A stretch of 64,000 nt of DNA. Origin: Blasia pusilla (taxonomy: Eukaryota > Marchantiophyta > Marchantiopsida > Blasiales). Location: assembly GCA_050084515.1 (NCBI GenBank), contig CM114275.1:18848001-18912000 (forward strand), given 5' to 3'. Under the pieces are notes generated by a model. The model did not search any database and was not told the DNA's origin. It saw only the letters and a list, made by a program, of their open reading frames with translations. Numbering within the stretch: the first letter of the stretch is position 1; each line of letters opens with the position of its first letter. Below are positions 1 through 11,149 of the stretch, in pieces. Position numbers and translations under genes: made by a program.

Positions 1-930
1 TTTACGAGCAAAGTTTGATCGCCTCATTTGCTAATCATATCGATCTATGACTCGAGAGAAGCACACCAAATTACTGTGTTGTCTACAGACAGGCAGGCAA
101 AGCAGAGCAGTTCAGTTAGAGAACTTTTTTAAGAAATAGATCTTTTCTGAAATTCATAGTAATAATTACTGTGTATTGCACAAGTATGTTTGTATCAGTA
201 TCCCAAAGAGAAAGAAGACACATGATTCTATGCTTGAAGGAACAGAATCTTGATTTTTCAAGAGCCTCCATGTTTGACAAAGAAATCGTTTTCCTCAAAG
301 GTGTAACACAAAATGAAACTATAATACCTTGGGCATGGCATGACTTGTATACAATTATTATTATGTTGGAAAAGGATTCAAAGAAATCGTTTTCCTCAAA
401 GGTGTAACACAAAATGAAACTATAATACCTTGGGCATGGCATGACTTGTATACAATTATTATTATGTTGGAAAAGGATTCAATCCAAGAGGAAAGGGAGA
501 TCCTTAATTGTGCAAGAAAATTTTTATAATTTTTTTAGTACAATTGGGTTTCCCACTATCTTTGAATGGGCCTATAGATTTTTGGGCCCAACTTTTTCCT
601 TCTTGATTTAACCAATTTTAAAATGACACGAAAACAGGAGGATAACCTAAATTAGATGTACTCGTAAGGTGCCCGTGTTATGCATGAGAAATAAAAAAGT
701 GTTAGGAGAGCTTTCGCTAGTGTGTAGCCTTTGAAGGGATTAATGATGCTGCATAGAAATTCAAATATTTCTCTTGCTGCCCGTGACATGTGAAACATTT
801 TCTTGTTGCTCAGTTGTCATGTGTCAGACAAAGAGGTGTTTGCAAATCAAGCAAGCACTCTCCAATAATAATATAGGTGTGCCAAGATTTTGAGATGATG
901 AGCCCAACAAAATTATGAATGTGATTCCCA
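1..930. other. Geneless left edge
   Basis: No exon or transposon coding is recognised apart from the tandem duplication listed separately. The LRR gene on the minus strand reaches position 994 with an intact splice donor, so its next exon should lie to the left. I could not find a convincing leucine-rich-repeat exon between 1 and 930, so the 3' end of that gene is probably outside the window. Confidence 0.6.
280..482. repeat. 101-bp tandem duplication, two identical copies
   Basis: Positions 281-381 and 382-482 read the same by eye, starting agaaatcgttttcctc and ending aaaaggattca. The lack of visible divergence implies a recent local duplication, or an assembly artefact. It lies downstream of the LRR gene and has no coding potential that I recognise. 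Confidence 0.9.
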
Positions 931-993
931 TCAATCAACAATCAAGTCCTCTTCACTGCTTGTTCCTCTGCACAACATAGGATGAGGAGTTAC

Positions 994-3900
994 CTGATCA
1001 CCTATGTCATTCATGTAAAGATTCAGCCACTGGAGGCTCTTGCTCTTCTTGATGTACTCTGCCACATGAAATGCTCCTTTAGACCCTATGTTGTTATTCC
1101 CTAGATCTACCGATGTCACCTTCCCTGTTCACAAGAAAAACGTGAGATGACATAAGATGCACATTAGGCAGCAGCTTAATATTGTGATGAAAGTGTAAAT
1201 GATAATTGGCCAACAGAGCACTGTTTTTTTCAGAATGCCGGCAGATCAAATCATAAAAAGGTTTCTCTGAAGTGAAAAGTGCTGAGAGAAGATGCTTCTA
1301 GCCCAAAGAGAGAGTCTATTATCTTATCTCCTTATTTTTTGCCATGGCTAAAAAAGTAATCTGACTATCAGTGCTCCAGAATCCCACTCCATCACACCAA
1401 AGCAGTACAGAGGCACACCATTGGAAGATACAATCCCCACTGGGAGCAGAAACCACACGACCTAGATTAGATTTCAAGAAATGACCTACCACTTCCCTGT
1501 TGCTTTTAATCCACATAGATTACGACCAGCTTTCTAGACAATTAGCTTGTAACTCAAATTTCAGCATTCACAAAAGCTTTATGCAGATCATTTTAGATTT
1601 TGAGAATTCTCTGTGAAGGTGAATCAGTCACAAGATTGGGAGTCAATTCACCAAATGTTCAGAAATTCATACAGTTCAAAGATGGAGCAAACCTTTGTGA
1701 GCCATTAGTCCACTGACCAATGTCCGAACGCCTTCATTTCCCATACCATTGCCATGAAGATGCACTTCCTGGTACACCTCCACACAAGGACGTCATTCAT
1801 GTGGATAATGATAGTTAATCACATGTTTTCACTTACCTTAACATACTCCACGAGTTTAACCTCTAACTAGGAGAAAGAGCTACTGACCTGAGGAGACATC
1901 AACCTGTTTTTGAGAAAGGCTTTTGCATTGACAATAGAGCTTACCCTGAGTGACTTGTTTCCTTCCAAGCCCTTGGCAAATGCAGCTGCTCCGAGAGCTC
2001 CTCCGTAGTTTCCACTGGAAGAACCGTGGCTAACAAAATTTGTCAGATGCCTATTGTTGGAATCTACAAGATACGCATTCTAATGAAAGCTGTAAGCATT
2101 TGATTAATACAAGAAAAAACCATTTGAAGTATGGTTTTCACATGCTAACACCCTGCTAATCATAATGCGAAGCAATCCAAAACAGCAAACTACAAGCAAA
2201 GGAAATAGAACCAGTCTCCATGCAATTCTCTTTCAATTTTTTTGTCAAGGGATTCAAACAAACCAACCAACCTACAACCTCATCTCAACTTACATTGACA
2301 AAAGTTGATTAGCCTTTTAGGCATAACACTTTTATGAGAATTCTATTCAAAACTAACGGATGTACTCACTTTAGATGCAATGCACGGAGAGTTTTGGTGG
2401 CTATCAAAGCATCTGCAAGAGCGGCAAATCCCTGTCAATGACAACAGTAAGTACAACACACAGAGGCCCTTTTAATAATCTATTTCAGGAAAGAACTGGA
2501 GGAGAACATCTGTATTAACCCCAAGGAAGAAATTAGGTTGAGTGCTTACTGAGTAGTCCACAACATTGTTGTTCAGCTCCAAGACAGTAATGTGTGGGTT
2601 CTTCTTTAGTAGGTCGGAAAGTGCTTTGGCACCCTGCAGAAACATTCCCACAGTCATAACCAGAACTCTTCCTTGAAAACGCTATAGGTTCTCTTTCTCT
2701 AAAACCCTGAAGCAACATACAAATACTAAGTTTGCATGGTTAACTCAAGCACAAGAGCAAGCAAGGTGACAGTCAGAAGAATAAATATCGGTGGTTGGTG
2801 TTCTCACAACTACTCGGGTCCTGGCATTCCTCACATGAAGATACAGCAAACATAGTTGTACCTCATCTCCAATGTTGTTGCTGTTGAGCTGCAGCTTTTG
2901 GATACCTTGATTTGACACCAATATGTTGGCAAGATCCTGAAGTTAGAAGAGCAAAGATTAACCCAACTCACCTTCTGAAAAAGATATCTTGTTTGTCCAC
3001 AACTTGCCGACAGGAAGAAAAAGTTTTTTGTTGCTTTAAACTACAACAGATCATATGCACCACCAACTTTGTGACCTCATGCAATGGGATGAAATTTAAG
3101 GTGCATGTCATGCAGCTGAATGATTTTCCTGCTAATTCAAGCAACCCAACGTCTAACTCCCCCAGAAGAACTTGAAGTAGCTAAAGCATAGAGTACGTCT
3201 TAGCATCAGAAGATAGACCCTGAGCCAAGCAAGGATCATGGATAAATCCTTACACCTTCCCATTTCCGCTGATGCTGTACAAGGTATGATATAAGGACAC
3301 TCAAGGGGAAAAATTCAAGCAACAGTTGCTAAGATTTAGAAATCACATGATTCCAAAGTAAGAAGCATCGCCCACCTTGGCTCCCTCATCACCAATGCTG
3401 TTGCCGGACAGGTTAAGTGTCTTCAGAAATGTGTTTGTTGGCAAAACCTGTGTCAGAGCCTTTATACCTGCAGCTGTAATGCCATTTGCTGAGAAGTCAA
3501 CAGTTTCTGCAGACTGCACACATAGAGGAGGCATGTATAAAATCAATCCTAAGTCAACTCAACAGTTGAGTTCAATTGAACCTACTGTAATTCTGAAATA
3601 TTTCCAATGCAAACACTCGCAAACAGTCATCTGATAATCGAAGAATTTGACAGTTATGTGTGGAAATACTTAACCCCATTGAAAGCTAAGCCTTCTGCCA
3701 AGAAAATGAAACCCTCATCTCCAAAATTTCGACCTGAAATAGGAAATGTATATTGAAATTGTTAGAGGCTTGAGAAGACTTTATGAGACAGGATTCGGTA
3801 TTGCCTTTATGAATTCCATTCGGTTTCATGTATTATTCATAAAAATGTGATGCCATAGCTGATCACCGAACACCAGATTTATCACTCTCAAGTGCAACCT

Positions 3901-5800
3901 CAGAGAGGTATCGCAAAAATTGACCCAACTGATAAAGCATAGTCTGAAGAATCACTTACACAATAGGAGGTACGCAAGAAGCTCATGAAAAACAATTACA
4001 CGAGGCAGGGAATTGGACTTCCGGATACGTTCTCACTAGACACCGTCCACTCCAAGTTAATCTCAGATTGATTGTTGAGCTTCAACCGACAGTCACTTAA
4101 TCTCAAGTGACAAATCCTTGATGCCCATTTCACAATTGGAAATGTACCGGGTGTTGTTCATCGTGGGTGATAGTAATGAACCCAGCACAACGTCCTGATT
4201 CTAACTGATCCCCAGGAATGGGATGGAAGATGCTAACTCGTGCATGAGTTTGGCAACAAAGGATTCAAGCTTTGGACCTAAAGCAGTAAAATCACCTTTG
4301 TTCGCGCAAGTGAACATGAACCACGACATTTTGTAGAGGACATTGAAGGTAGGGAATTCAGTTACAAGGCAGCTATGGTTCTGTTAATGATTCTCATGTG
4401 CCCTTGTTCGTGCTTGAAAACCAGAAACATTCCCAAAACACGAAGTGAAACGACGAACCAGCCATGTCTACATTCCGAAATGTCCGGAGCTCTCGAGAGA
4501 ATTCGTTGAGTCGGGCAGCAGATTCGCGCCGCAATTTCTTCTCTCCCCCAATTCCCCCAATCCCCGGCAGTGTGTCTGGTGAAGAAGTGCCCAAAGAAGG
4601 GAGAGATCCGCCTCTCCTCAAAATTTTATAAATCACTGCGGACGGAAAACATGTTTGAGGAGTGCTTAGAGTACGCACCAACTGTCGACTGCCATCTTTC
4701 ACAAAACCCGTGAGAAAGCTAAGGAATTCACGCTCTTCCATTAAATTCGGTCCAAGGAGATCCGAGAAAACAGCGTGTCCAACACGTGCTTCTGGCAAGG
4801 ACGGGAGAGATGGACGGGGCTGCGTAAATTACCAAAGGCTGCTCCGAGCACAGCCCCCACTCCGATGACCCCGGGAACGTACTCTGCGGGGTTAAATTCA
4901 CGAGTCGTGGTTGTTTCAGGCTCAGTCGAAAAGTAGTACTTTTGGCCCCGAACACTCTTACGATTCCTTGACTTTGTTGACGATGGATCTTCAGAATTGA
5001 TTGCATTTTCTCTGACAAGCACGCAATGAAGTCGGTCAGTTTCCATTACAAAGTTGTCTGTAAACCCCATCCTCATCATTCGCGAGGATTTCAGAGAAAC
5101 CAGAGGGTTTCCTGAGAATCACCATGGTTGAGAAGAATTCTCCCACGCTTCGAGACATCGTGGAAGGTAGTTTCGAAACTAATGACCGCGGGATCTAACT
5201 TCGTCGGCATTTCCAGCCCTAAACCTATCCCTACCCTAGGTACGGCGGTGTTAAATTTTCGTCTAAACAGAGGAATGAAACTACACAGTTCCAGTGTACC
5301 ATACGAATTCCATTCGCGATACTGTGAATTCGTTCGGTACGAGCGCGAAGTCGGTGAAACGAAAAAGAATCCACACGCTTGAGAGATTCGGTGCAGGAAG
5401 AGAAAGCGAAGCGAAAGAATGAACGCGAGCGAGAGGAAAAGAGAGAGAACCGGAGATCATTATTCCCATCGCGGCCATCACTCGCGGAGGAATTCTGCGA
5501 CTCCACGGCGTCGCGGCGAGCAGAGCTGGCGGAGCGAGGCCGAGCGGGTCCTTGTCCAGCTCGAGCCTGCACGATCATTCCTCCCCCCTTCCCATTCCAA
5601 TCACTCCGCGCTCTTCCGAATGCCGCATCACCCCGCCGTCCAATTCCCTGCGTCGCTACAAGCCTCCTCCCAATCCTCCTGGGCCCGAACTCCCTCAGGC
5701 GCGCATCTCCCACGCCCGCTGCATCCACAACGCCCGGCACCATAGCTCCTGCAATTCTCGAACGAGCTCCCATGCTGCCAATGGCCTCCGAAAGCGCCAT
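994..5800 (-). CDS. Plastid-targeted-like RNI/LRR protein, 5' exons to internal exons, 3' end off the window
   Basis: Minus-strand gene with GT-AG introns. The start at 5800 (ATGGCGCTT) is shared with the paralogue at 35262. Exon 1 (5800 to about 5482, donor unresolved) is rich in Ala, Arg and Ser and looks like a plastid transit peptide. Later exons: 4976-4833, 4635-4459, 3733-3675, 3513-3376, 2936-2862, 2633-2550, 2431-2370, 2050-1945, 1768-1693 and 1124-994. From exon 4 on, the exons encode NLRC3/RNI-type leucine-rich units, for example LNLSGNSIGDEGAK, LQLNSNNIGDE and VDLGNNNIGSKGA. Exon 2 carries VPGVIGVGAVLGAAFG, possibly a hydrophobic segment. RNI-type LRR proteins form horseshoe scaffolds for protein binding; known plant plastid examples include the EMB2004 type, but I cannot prove orthology. 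Reading frames join without stops from exon 2 to exon 11, so the gene looks functional. Weakest points: the exon 1 donor and the missing 3' end. Confidence 0.8.
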
Positions 5801-6000
5801 CGCTGCCTCCCTCTCCCTCTTCACCGTGAGGGCACGCACGTTAGCGCATGGGACGGGACAGCACAACCTTGAGAATTCAAATCCGCGGCACTCTGCGCGC
5901 ACTCGCACAATCCAGTCGCAATGCGCTCACGCTGAATTCCGCTGTCCGCAATCGCTGCCAGCTCCTGTCCACCGCGCCATCTCCGTCCCTTTCAGCCTGC

Positions 6001-6180
6001 GCCGAGCTCAGAGCGTCCCTTCCCTCCCTCCCCACTTCCCTTTCTCCTCTCCGCTCTTCTTTTCGTCTCTTTCCCTTCCCTTCCCTTTCTCCTTTCCTCC
6101 GCTCTTCTTTTCGTCTCTTTCCCTTCCCTTTCTCCTTTCCTCCGCTCTTCGTCTCGTCTCTTTCCCTTCTCTCGTTCGCT
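6001..6180. repeat. Polypyrimidine tandem repeat upstream of the LRR gene
   Basis: About three degenerate units of 40-50 bp, each containing ccgctcttc, cgtctctttccc and ctttctcctttcc. The tract lies about 200 bp 5' of the LRR start codon, so on the coding strand it is a GA-rich (purine) promoter or 5'UTR tract. GA/CT-rich promoter tracts are common in plants. A regulatory role here is inference. Confidence 0.7.
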
Positions 6181-6239
6181 CTCTTCTCCGCTCGGCTAAA
6201 ACGACAGCGGCTGTGCTTGCAAGGAACGGGCCTTAACTT

Positions 6240-6739
6240 CAGGCTTCGTATTGCGACACCCCGGCCCGTGCCGAGTTGAGTATTCTTTTCATCCTTTTTT
6301 GGCCCCTGACCCCGTTGAAAGGGATGGGTCACGTACCCAAGTACTTCTCATCTATATTATTACTAGTGGTGAAAACCATCCTATTAGTTCTATTTTTTTG
6401 TTATGTTACTTTAGCTTTGTTGTTACATGTATCACCACCTCGTTAGGGCAAAATATACAAATGTTAACAGGGAGGAAGGTGTATTCAAACCCCATCCTCT
6501 TTAATTATAGAGATTGCCAACAGGGTTTTAGCCACCATCAATAGTAGGAGTCTTAGAAAGTTAGGAGGAAAAGCAAAAACGTAAAATTTTGGAGAGGAAA
6601 GTGCAATTTATGGTTGAGGTTTTACTGTTATCAATTTCCTTTGCAAGTCGTTACTCAGTCCTACACTAGTCATTTATGAGTGGGCCTAAACTCTTCCATC
6701 ACAAGAGTTTTGGTGAGTCATTTGAGTCCCTACGAAGTC
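6240..6739. other. Spacer between the LRR gene and retroelement A
   Basis: I see nothing coding here. It is ordinary AT-rich sequence that ends where the B2 repeat of retroelement A begins. No target-site duplication matching the other end of element A (18017 onward) could be found. Confidence 0.5.
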
Positions 6740-6870
6740 TGTCGTGTGCATACACGTCACTACACAACATACATCGCTGTCACCGAACACACACACACAC
6801 AAACACGCACAATCCCATGCTAACTCATGGCATCCAAACAACGAGACAAGAAGCACGAAAATATCTCCAT
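6740..6870 (-). repeat. B2 repeat of element A
   Basis: Minus-strand sequence starts at ATGGAGATATTTTCG directly after A2 and ends in CACACGACA. It is a near copy of B1 at 7459-7593, sharing the block GCCATGAGTTAGCATGGGAT and the end pattern ATGTATGTTGTGTAG. The first bases of A2 (TGTCA) and the last of B2 (CGACA) form a short imperfect inverted repeat. Confidence 0.85.
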
Positions 6871-7053
6871 TAAAATAAGACCCAATCTCTCTCACACCAC
6901 CATAGTTCTCACATCTGTGCACTCTCACATGTCTCTCTCAAAGTCAAACCAAACCCACTCTCCTAATGCGAGGCTTGGGTTACACTCACAAGGCAAGGGA
7001 CCATAGCTCCGCCACCTTGTGCCACGAGGTTCAACAAAGAGAGAATGAGCTCT

Positions 7054-7140
<87 letters not shown>

Positions 7141-7458
7141 TGAGGTATACCCCTCCCCTCCCCCAAGCTCTCTCCATGGTAACCTATGCTCCCAAGTCAC
7201 CTCCTTGGCTCTTGACCTGATGTAGGAGGTCAAGGGCCACTAACCAAAAATAAAAAAATCGACCATGTACTCAAAATGGTACTTACCTAAAATAGTAAGT
7301 TCCTCAATATGGCTCCAAGTGAGCCAAAATGAAGGGCAAACTTGCTCTCGCATGTTTTGCGAGGCCTCAACAAGTTATCCTCGACCTCTTGAGCCTGTCC
7401 TCCACTACTCGAGAAGGCGCTATACTTGATATCACCGATTTATCCTAAAAACATGACA
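6871..7458 (-). repeat. A2 repeat of element A (3' LTR-like unit)
   Basis: Begins TGTCATG at 7458 (minus strand) and ends ...TCTTATTTTA at 6871. It matches A1 (17525-18016) along its whole length apart from a large (GA)n expansion. Shared landmarks include TCAAGAGCCAAGGAGGTGAC and GGCTTGGGTTACACTC on the plus strand. Unlike a normal 3' LTR, it is followed by B2 rather than by flanking host DNA. Confidence 0.88.
7059..7138. repeat. (CT)n/(GA)n microsatellite inside A2 of element A
   Basis: About 40 uninterrupted CT dinucleotides. The corresponding place in A1 (near 17690) has only a few CT units, so the expansion happened after insertion. Long Ser/Leu or Arg/Glu repeats in overlapping ORFs are artefacts of this tract. 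Confidence 0.95.
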
Positions 7459-7593
7459 GCTATCGTGCGCATACACAACATACATTGCTACACAACATAC
7501 ATTGTTGTCACCAAACACACACACAAACACGCACGATCCCATGCTAACTCATGGCTTCCAAACAAGAAGACAAGAAGTACCAAAATATCTCCA
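7459..7593 (-). repeat. B1 repeat of element A
   Basis: Lies between the end of pol and A2. It begins right after a purine tract (minus strand AGCTAAGGGGGG, about 7594-7605) that looks like a polypurine tract, and ends GCGCACGATAGC directly before TGTCA of A2. It is a near copy of B2. Confidence 0.85.
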
Positions 7594-7606
7594 ATCCCCC
7601 CTTAGC
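7594..7606 (-). promoter_or_regulatory. Candidate polypurine tract of element A
   Basis: Minus-strand AGCTAAGGGGGG directly precedes B1. The equivalent tracts in element B (CAACTAGGGAGGCG, ending at 24104) and element C (AGCTAGGGGGGCGG, ending at about 53974) have the same position. In LTR elements this is where plus-strand synthesis starts. Here that would make the 3' terminal unit B1-A2-B2 rather than A2 alone. Confidence 0.55.
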
Positions 7607-7774
7607 TGGTGGTTAGGTCCCTCTAACTCCAGATAGCCATCTATCCCTACCTACCATCACATACATCTCTCGGACGCTAAGAGCAAGAAGGCTGGGTGCT
7701 CATGTGGCCCCATTGTTAGTCGCCTTCTTGTCATCCACGTCACAGACACAAGTCGGAATGTAGAACTACCTACG

Positions 7775-8602
7775 CTATGTACATCTGGGACACATCCATC
7801 GTCCCTGAGGGACCCTAGTGAGAGGTGGCGTCAAACATGCCATATGCCATCCTCTCGAACATCCATCACAGACTAGCATAGTGCCTACACCACGGGCGGA
7901 ACCACACAACATACACCGCAAGTCGGCAGGAACTATTGCTAAGCTCGGATCAATTGTACCATCAATATTTGGAAGGTGACACGGCGCACAATTACGCACA
8001 TGATCCTTCCAAACCATACCATCACATCCCTCCAATAAGAGAACACCTGATGGCAAAACCTCACGCACTCTCAAGATGGTGCGTCTTGCAGTCACATCCA
8101 ACATCGTGGATGTCGTCTGTTGCAAGTAGACATAGTCTCCCTGATGAAACCTCTGGATAGTAGGTCGATAACCCCGCGCGGCGGCGCGAAAAGTCGCATA
8201 CCTCAATGTATCCCGATGTTGCGCAATCGTCAAGTTCTCAAACACCATGGGCATCACTCTCCGGAACAACTCAGCCCTCTGTGAACATACTCTCATCCAT
8301 ACATCAAGGTTATCAAGGTTCAACACCTCACCAACATCTCGACGAATGGCCGTAGGTAAATTTGGCTCACGGCCATAAAGCAGCAAGTACGGTGAGAAAG
8401 ACGCTAAGGATGTCTGCCTCCTGAATCTATATCCCATCGCAAACCACGACAAGTGAAGGTCCCAATCTCCTAGGTGACCTCTCTGCAAGCCATACTTGTG
8501 TAATCCTCTCTTCACCGTCTGCATAACCCTCTCTGCTAGTCCATCCGCCTCAGGATGATCTCGCGAAGTGGTGTAGTGGTCAGACAGTGCCTGATCACAC
8601 AA
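7775..8602 (-). CDS. Integrase C-terminal half with PHD finger (element A), 275-codon open stretch
   Basis: This is the longest intact reading frame in element A. It starts just after the second catalytic Asp of the DDE integrase core. It contains the catalytic Glu in HPEADGLAERV, then a GPY/F-like module (about residues 165-215, with YVYLQQ and MVWKDHVRNCAPCHLP). It ends with a complete PHD finger: CMLC, then MLVCDGC, GWHMAC, and W-M-C-P-R-C just before the stop, which is the C4-H-C3 zinc pattern. PHD fingers bind histone H3 tails, usually unmodified or trimethylated Lys4. Chromovirus integrases carry a chromodomain in this place, so the PHD finger probably replaces it as a chromatin-targeting module (inference). 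The ORF is a remnant of a longer pol frame, so the methionine start is not biological. Confidence 0.85.
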   Translation of the reverse strand: MCDQALSDHYTTSRDHPEADGLAERVMQTVKRGLHKYGLQRGHLGDWDLHLSWFAMGYRFRRQTSLASFSPYLLLYGREPNLPTAIRRDVGEVLNLDNLDVWMRVCSQRAELFRRVMPMVFENLTIAQHRDTLRYATFRAAARGYRPTIQRFHQGDYVYLQQTTSTMLDVTARRTILRVREVLPSGVLLLEGCDGMVWKDHVRNCAPCHLPNIDGTIDPSLAIVPADLRCMLCGSARGVGTMLVCDGCSRGWHMACLTPPLTRVPQGRWMCPRCT

Positions 8603-9322
8603 GGCCTGAAACTCCCCGCAAAACTATGTATCCTTGTCTATCAACATGTCAGCTAGTACGCCGTAATTATTGAGCACTCAATCTAGAAAGGCATACGCTA
8701 CTCCCTCACTCGCTTGGTCAGGAAATGCAACCAACTCTATCCACTTCGAGACATGCTCGACCATCACCAACACATAACGATTATGGCGCTCCGTCAAAGG
8801 AAAAGGTCTTGCAAAATCCAACCTCCATCTATAACCTAAATCCATGATCAAAAGTGGATGCAACTGTGGAGTCAGAGCATTCAATGATTCTCAGACTCAA
8901 TCACACACCATGCATCTGGCAACAAACTGCTGAACATCAGTCTGCATGCCTTGCCACCAATACTGAATATGGAGCAAGTTGTACGTCCACTTCACTCCAA
9001 AATGACCCAACTCCTCGTGGGCATGACGCACCAAACGTGCTCTCTGCAAAGGATGAGGCACTACACGCACTCTACCATCCTCCCATACTCGCAACACATG
9101 TGTCCCCTCCCATTGGAACCGTCCGGCTTGTTGTAGGATCCGATCTCGCTCTCTAGCACCCACTGTGCTCGCAACGCTGCCAATACGTAGGTACTCCAAG
9201 ACCAGTCCATCATCGTGAAGGTCTCGGCCACGTGTCATCCCCTCACTGGCTTCTGGATCTAGGAAATCTCCATCAGACCTCGCTATCGAAGTCTCAGCAA
9301 CTCGGCTCTCCATAGCCAACAA
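8603..9322 (-). pseudogene. Integrase N-terminal half (element A), broken
   Basis: Contains the HHCC zinc-binding domain (HAHEELGHFG about 40 residues before CMVCD) and the first catalytic Asp (WRLDFARPFPL, about 8810-8830). A stop follows the zinc domain, and a stop replaces the residue after the second Asp block (near 8630, IDKDT then stop). The order and spacing are those of Ty3/gypsy integrases. In a living element it would insert the cDNA into the host genome. Continuous with the RNase H upstream and the 7775-8602 frame downstream. Confidence 0.85.
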
Positions 9323-9346
9323 ACCTAAATAGGCTGACGCATGCCA

Positions 9347-9776
9347 TCATGGCACCAACTCCTCATCACTCTCACCAGGCCAACGAGCTCTAGTCGCATC
9401 TCGCTGACTCGGGCATGGATTACGGCTCAAACCATCTGCATCTTGGTTGAGCATCCCAAGGGTATGCATCACTTGGAAGTCATACTCCTGCAACAAAAGA
9501 GCCCATCTCGCAAGCTTCCCTATAAGCTTGTCGGACTCCATCAACCACTTTAAGTGGTTGATGATCAATAATAAAGGTAAAGGGATTTTTGAATAGATAA
9601 CATCTGAAATGAGCAACAATCCACTCTACAGCCAAGCACTCACCCTCATACAAGCTATACTTTGCCTCTACAGCGTTGTTCGAGCGACTAGCGTAAGCCA
9701 CAACGAACTCTCTACCATCATCGTCATGTTGGGTGAGCATGGCTCCAAGCCCCAATATGCTCCAATCTGTATGCAA
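9347..9776 (-). pseudogene. RNase H domain (element A), frameshifted
   Basis: Carries the Ty3-type RNase H signature: HTDWSILGLGAMLTQ with the first catalytic Asp, YEGECLAVEW with the Glu, and IIDHQPL with the next Asp. A frameshift after HQPLK splits the domain, and the remainder reads in another frame to NQDADGLSRNPCPSQ. RNase H removes the RNA template during reverse transcription. It abuts the reverse transcriptase upstream. Confidence 0.85.
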
Positions 9777-10857
9777 CTAGAAAGGATGCCCCCTGATCGG
9801 TCTCCTCAATATGGGCGCAAACAACAATCTGTCCTTGAGCATCTGAAATGCTCTCTCCTGCTCACCCCCCCAGTGCCACTCCTGATCCACCTTGGTCAGC
9901 AAGGTCAGCGGCTTCGCAATCAAGCTGAAACCCTTGACGTACCGTCGATAGAATTTTGCCAATCCCATGAATGCACGAACTCGACTCACATCTGTAGGGC
10001 GTGGAATGCATGAAATAGCCTCTATCTTTGTCTGCTGCACACCAAGGCCCCCTGGGTATATCGTATGATCCAAGTACTCAATCCAATCGTAGAAGAACTT
10101 GCACTTGCCTCAATGTAGCTTCAACCCATGTAATTGCAATCGTCGAAACACCTCCTCTAGATGTTGCTTATGCTCCTCAAGTATGGCGCTAAAGACTACG
10201 ATGTCATCAATATAACATCTAGCAAAATCCAGACCCGCCAAGATTCTATCCATGACCCTCTGAAACTCTGCCAGGGCGTTTTTTAACGAGAATGGTAAGA
10301 ACCACCACTGGTACAAACAATCCTTCCCGTGAGGATCGATGCCCCAAAATGTCGTCTTCTACATGTCCTCCAATCTGAAAGGCAGTTGATGGTATTCGGC
10401 TCGAAGATCTAATGAATTGAAGATCTTTGTATGCCTAATAGCATCAAAGATCTCCTCAGGAGTCCGCATGGTATACCTATCGGACTTCGTCTACCGATTG
10501 AGAGATTGGTAATCTCCACACATTTGCCTATCCGTCCAGTTTCCATGCACATCCTTCTTGGCGGGCATGAGAATGGCAGATGCATACTCTCCATGCCACA
10601 TCTCCACTAGTCCTGCTCCAACCAAGTCCTAGCTCCTACTCTGAATCAAAGCCTTCTCCATGTCATTGTACCTTATAGGATTGTTGGAAGATCGGTGTGT
10701 CACTCGACAACTCAATGCGGATCCTCGGACCCTTTAGCATTCCCAAATCATGCATATTAAATGCTAAACAAATCCTATAACTCCTAAGGAACTGGTGTAT
10801 CCGGCGCCACTCTCCTGCTGTCAACTTAGGGTCCATATCTGGCTCCCAAGTCTCCAT
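9777..10857 (-). pseudogene. Reverse transcriptase (element A), broken by stops
   Basis: Three fragments: 10857-10663 (GPRIRIELSSDTPIFQQSYK, the start of the RT domain), 10594-10409 (shifted palm), and 10316-10110 with FSLKNALAEFQRVMDRIL and the catalytic box CYIDDIVVF. The thumb and connection follow at 10073-9777 (MDHTIYPGGLGVQQTKIEAI, FMGLAKFYRRYVKGFS). This order and the YIDDI box are diagnostic of Ty3/gypsy RT. Unlike element C, the two catalytic aspartates survive. Confidence 0.88.
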
Positions 10858-11149
10858 CGTAACTACGGTGGGACTCTCCGGTGTGGGTGTAGGTGGTTGC
10901 TATGGTGCAACCCCGTCTTGAACAACATGACTCTCATCTCCACATGGAGTACCAGAACCACGCTCGGTGTTGTAGCTACCATCTCCTGGTGTACGTGCAA
11001 AACATCCCAAGAAGTCCAAGGGTGTCTCTCCCGATCACCCCTCGTGTGTCGATCTCCTCGGATCTCGCCCCAGCCACTACCTCAATCGTCTTGGTAGGCA
11101 TAGGGCTCACCAACGCAACAACTATAATTTGTCACATTCGCAAACAACG
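10858..11149 (-). other. Linker between methyltransferase and RT (element A)
   Basis: Frameshifted coding remnant joining methyltransferase motif X to the start of RT. The corresponding part of element C is 50521-50916. I recognise no domain. Confidence 0.5.

Noticed and set aside
5379-6236. 285-codon plus-strand frame
   Set aside because: It is antisense to LRR exon 1 and the polypyrimidine promoter tract; the composition reflects GC/CT bias and there is no family signal.
6925-7233. Frames with long Arg/Glu or Ser/Leu repeats
   Set aside because: They are translations of the (CT)n microsatellite in A2 of element A.
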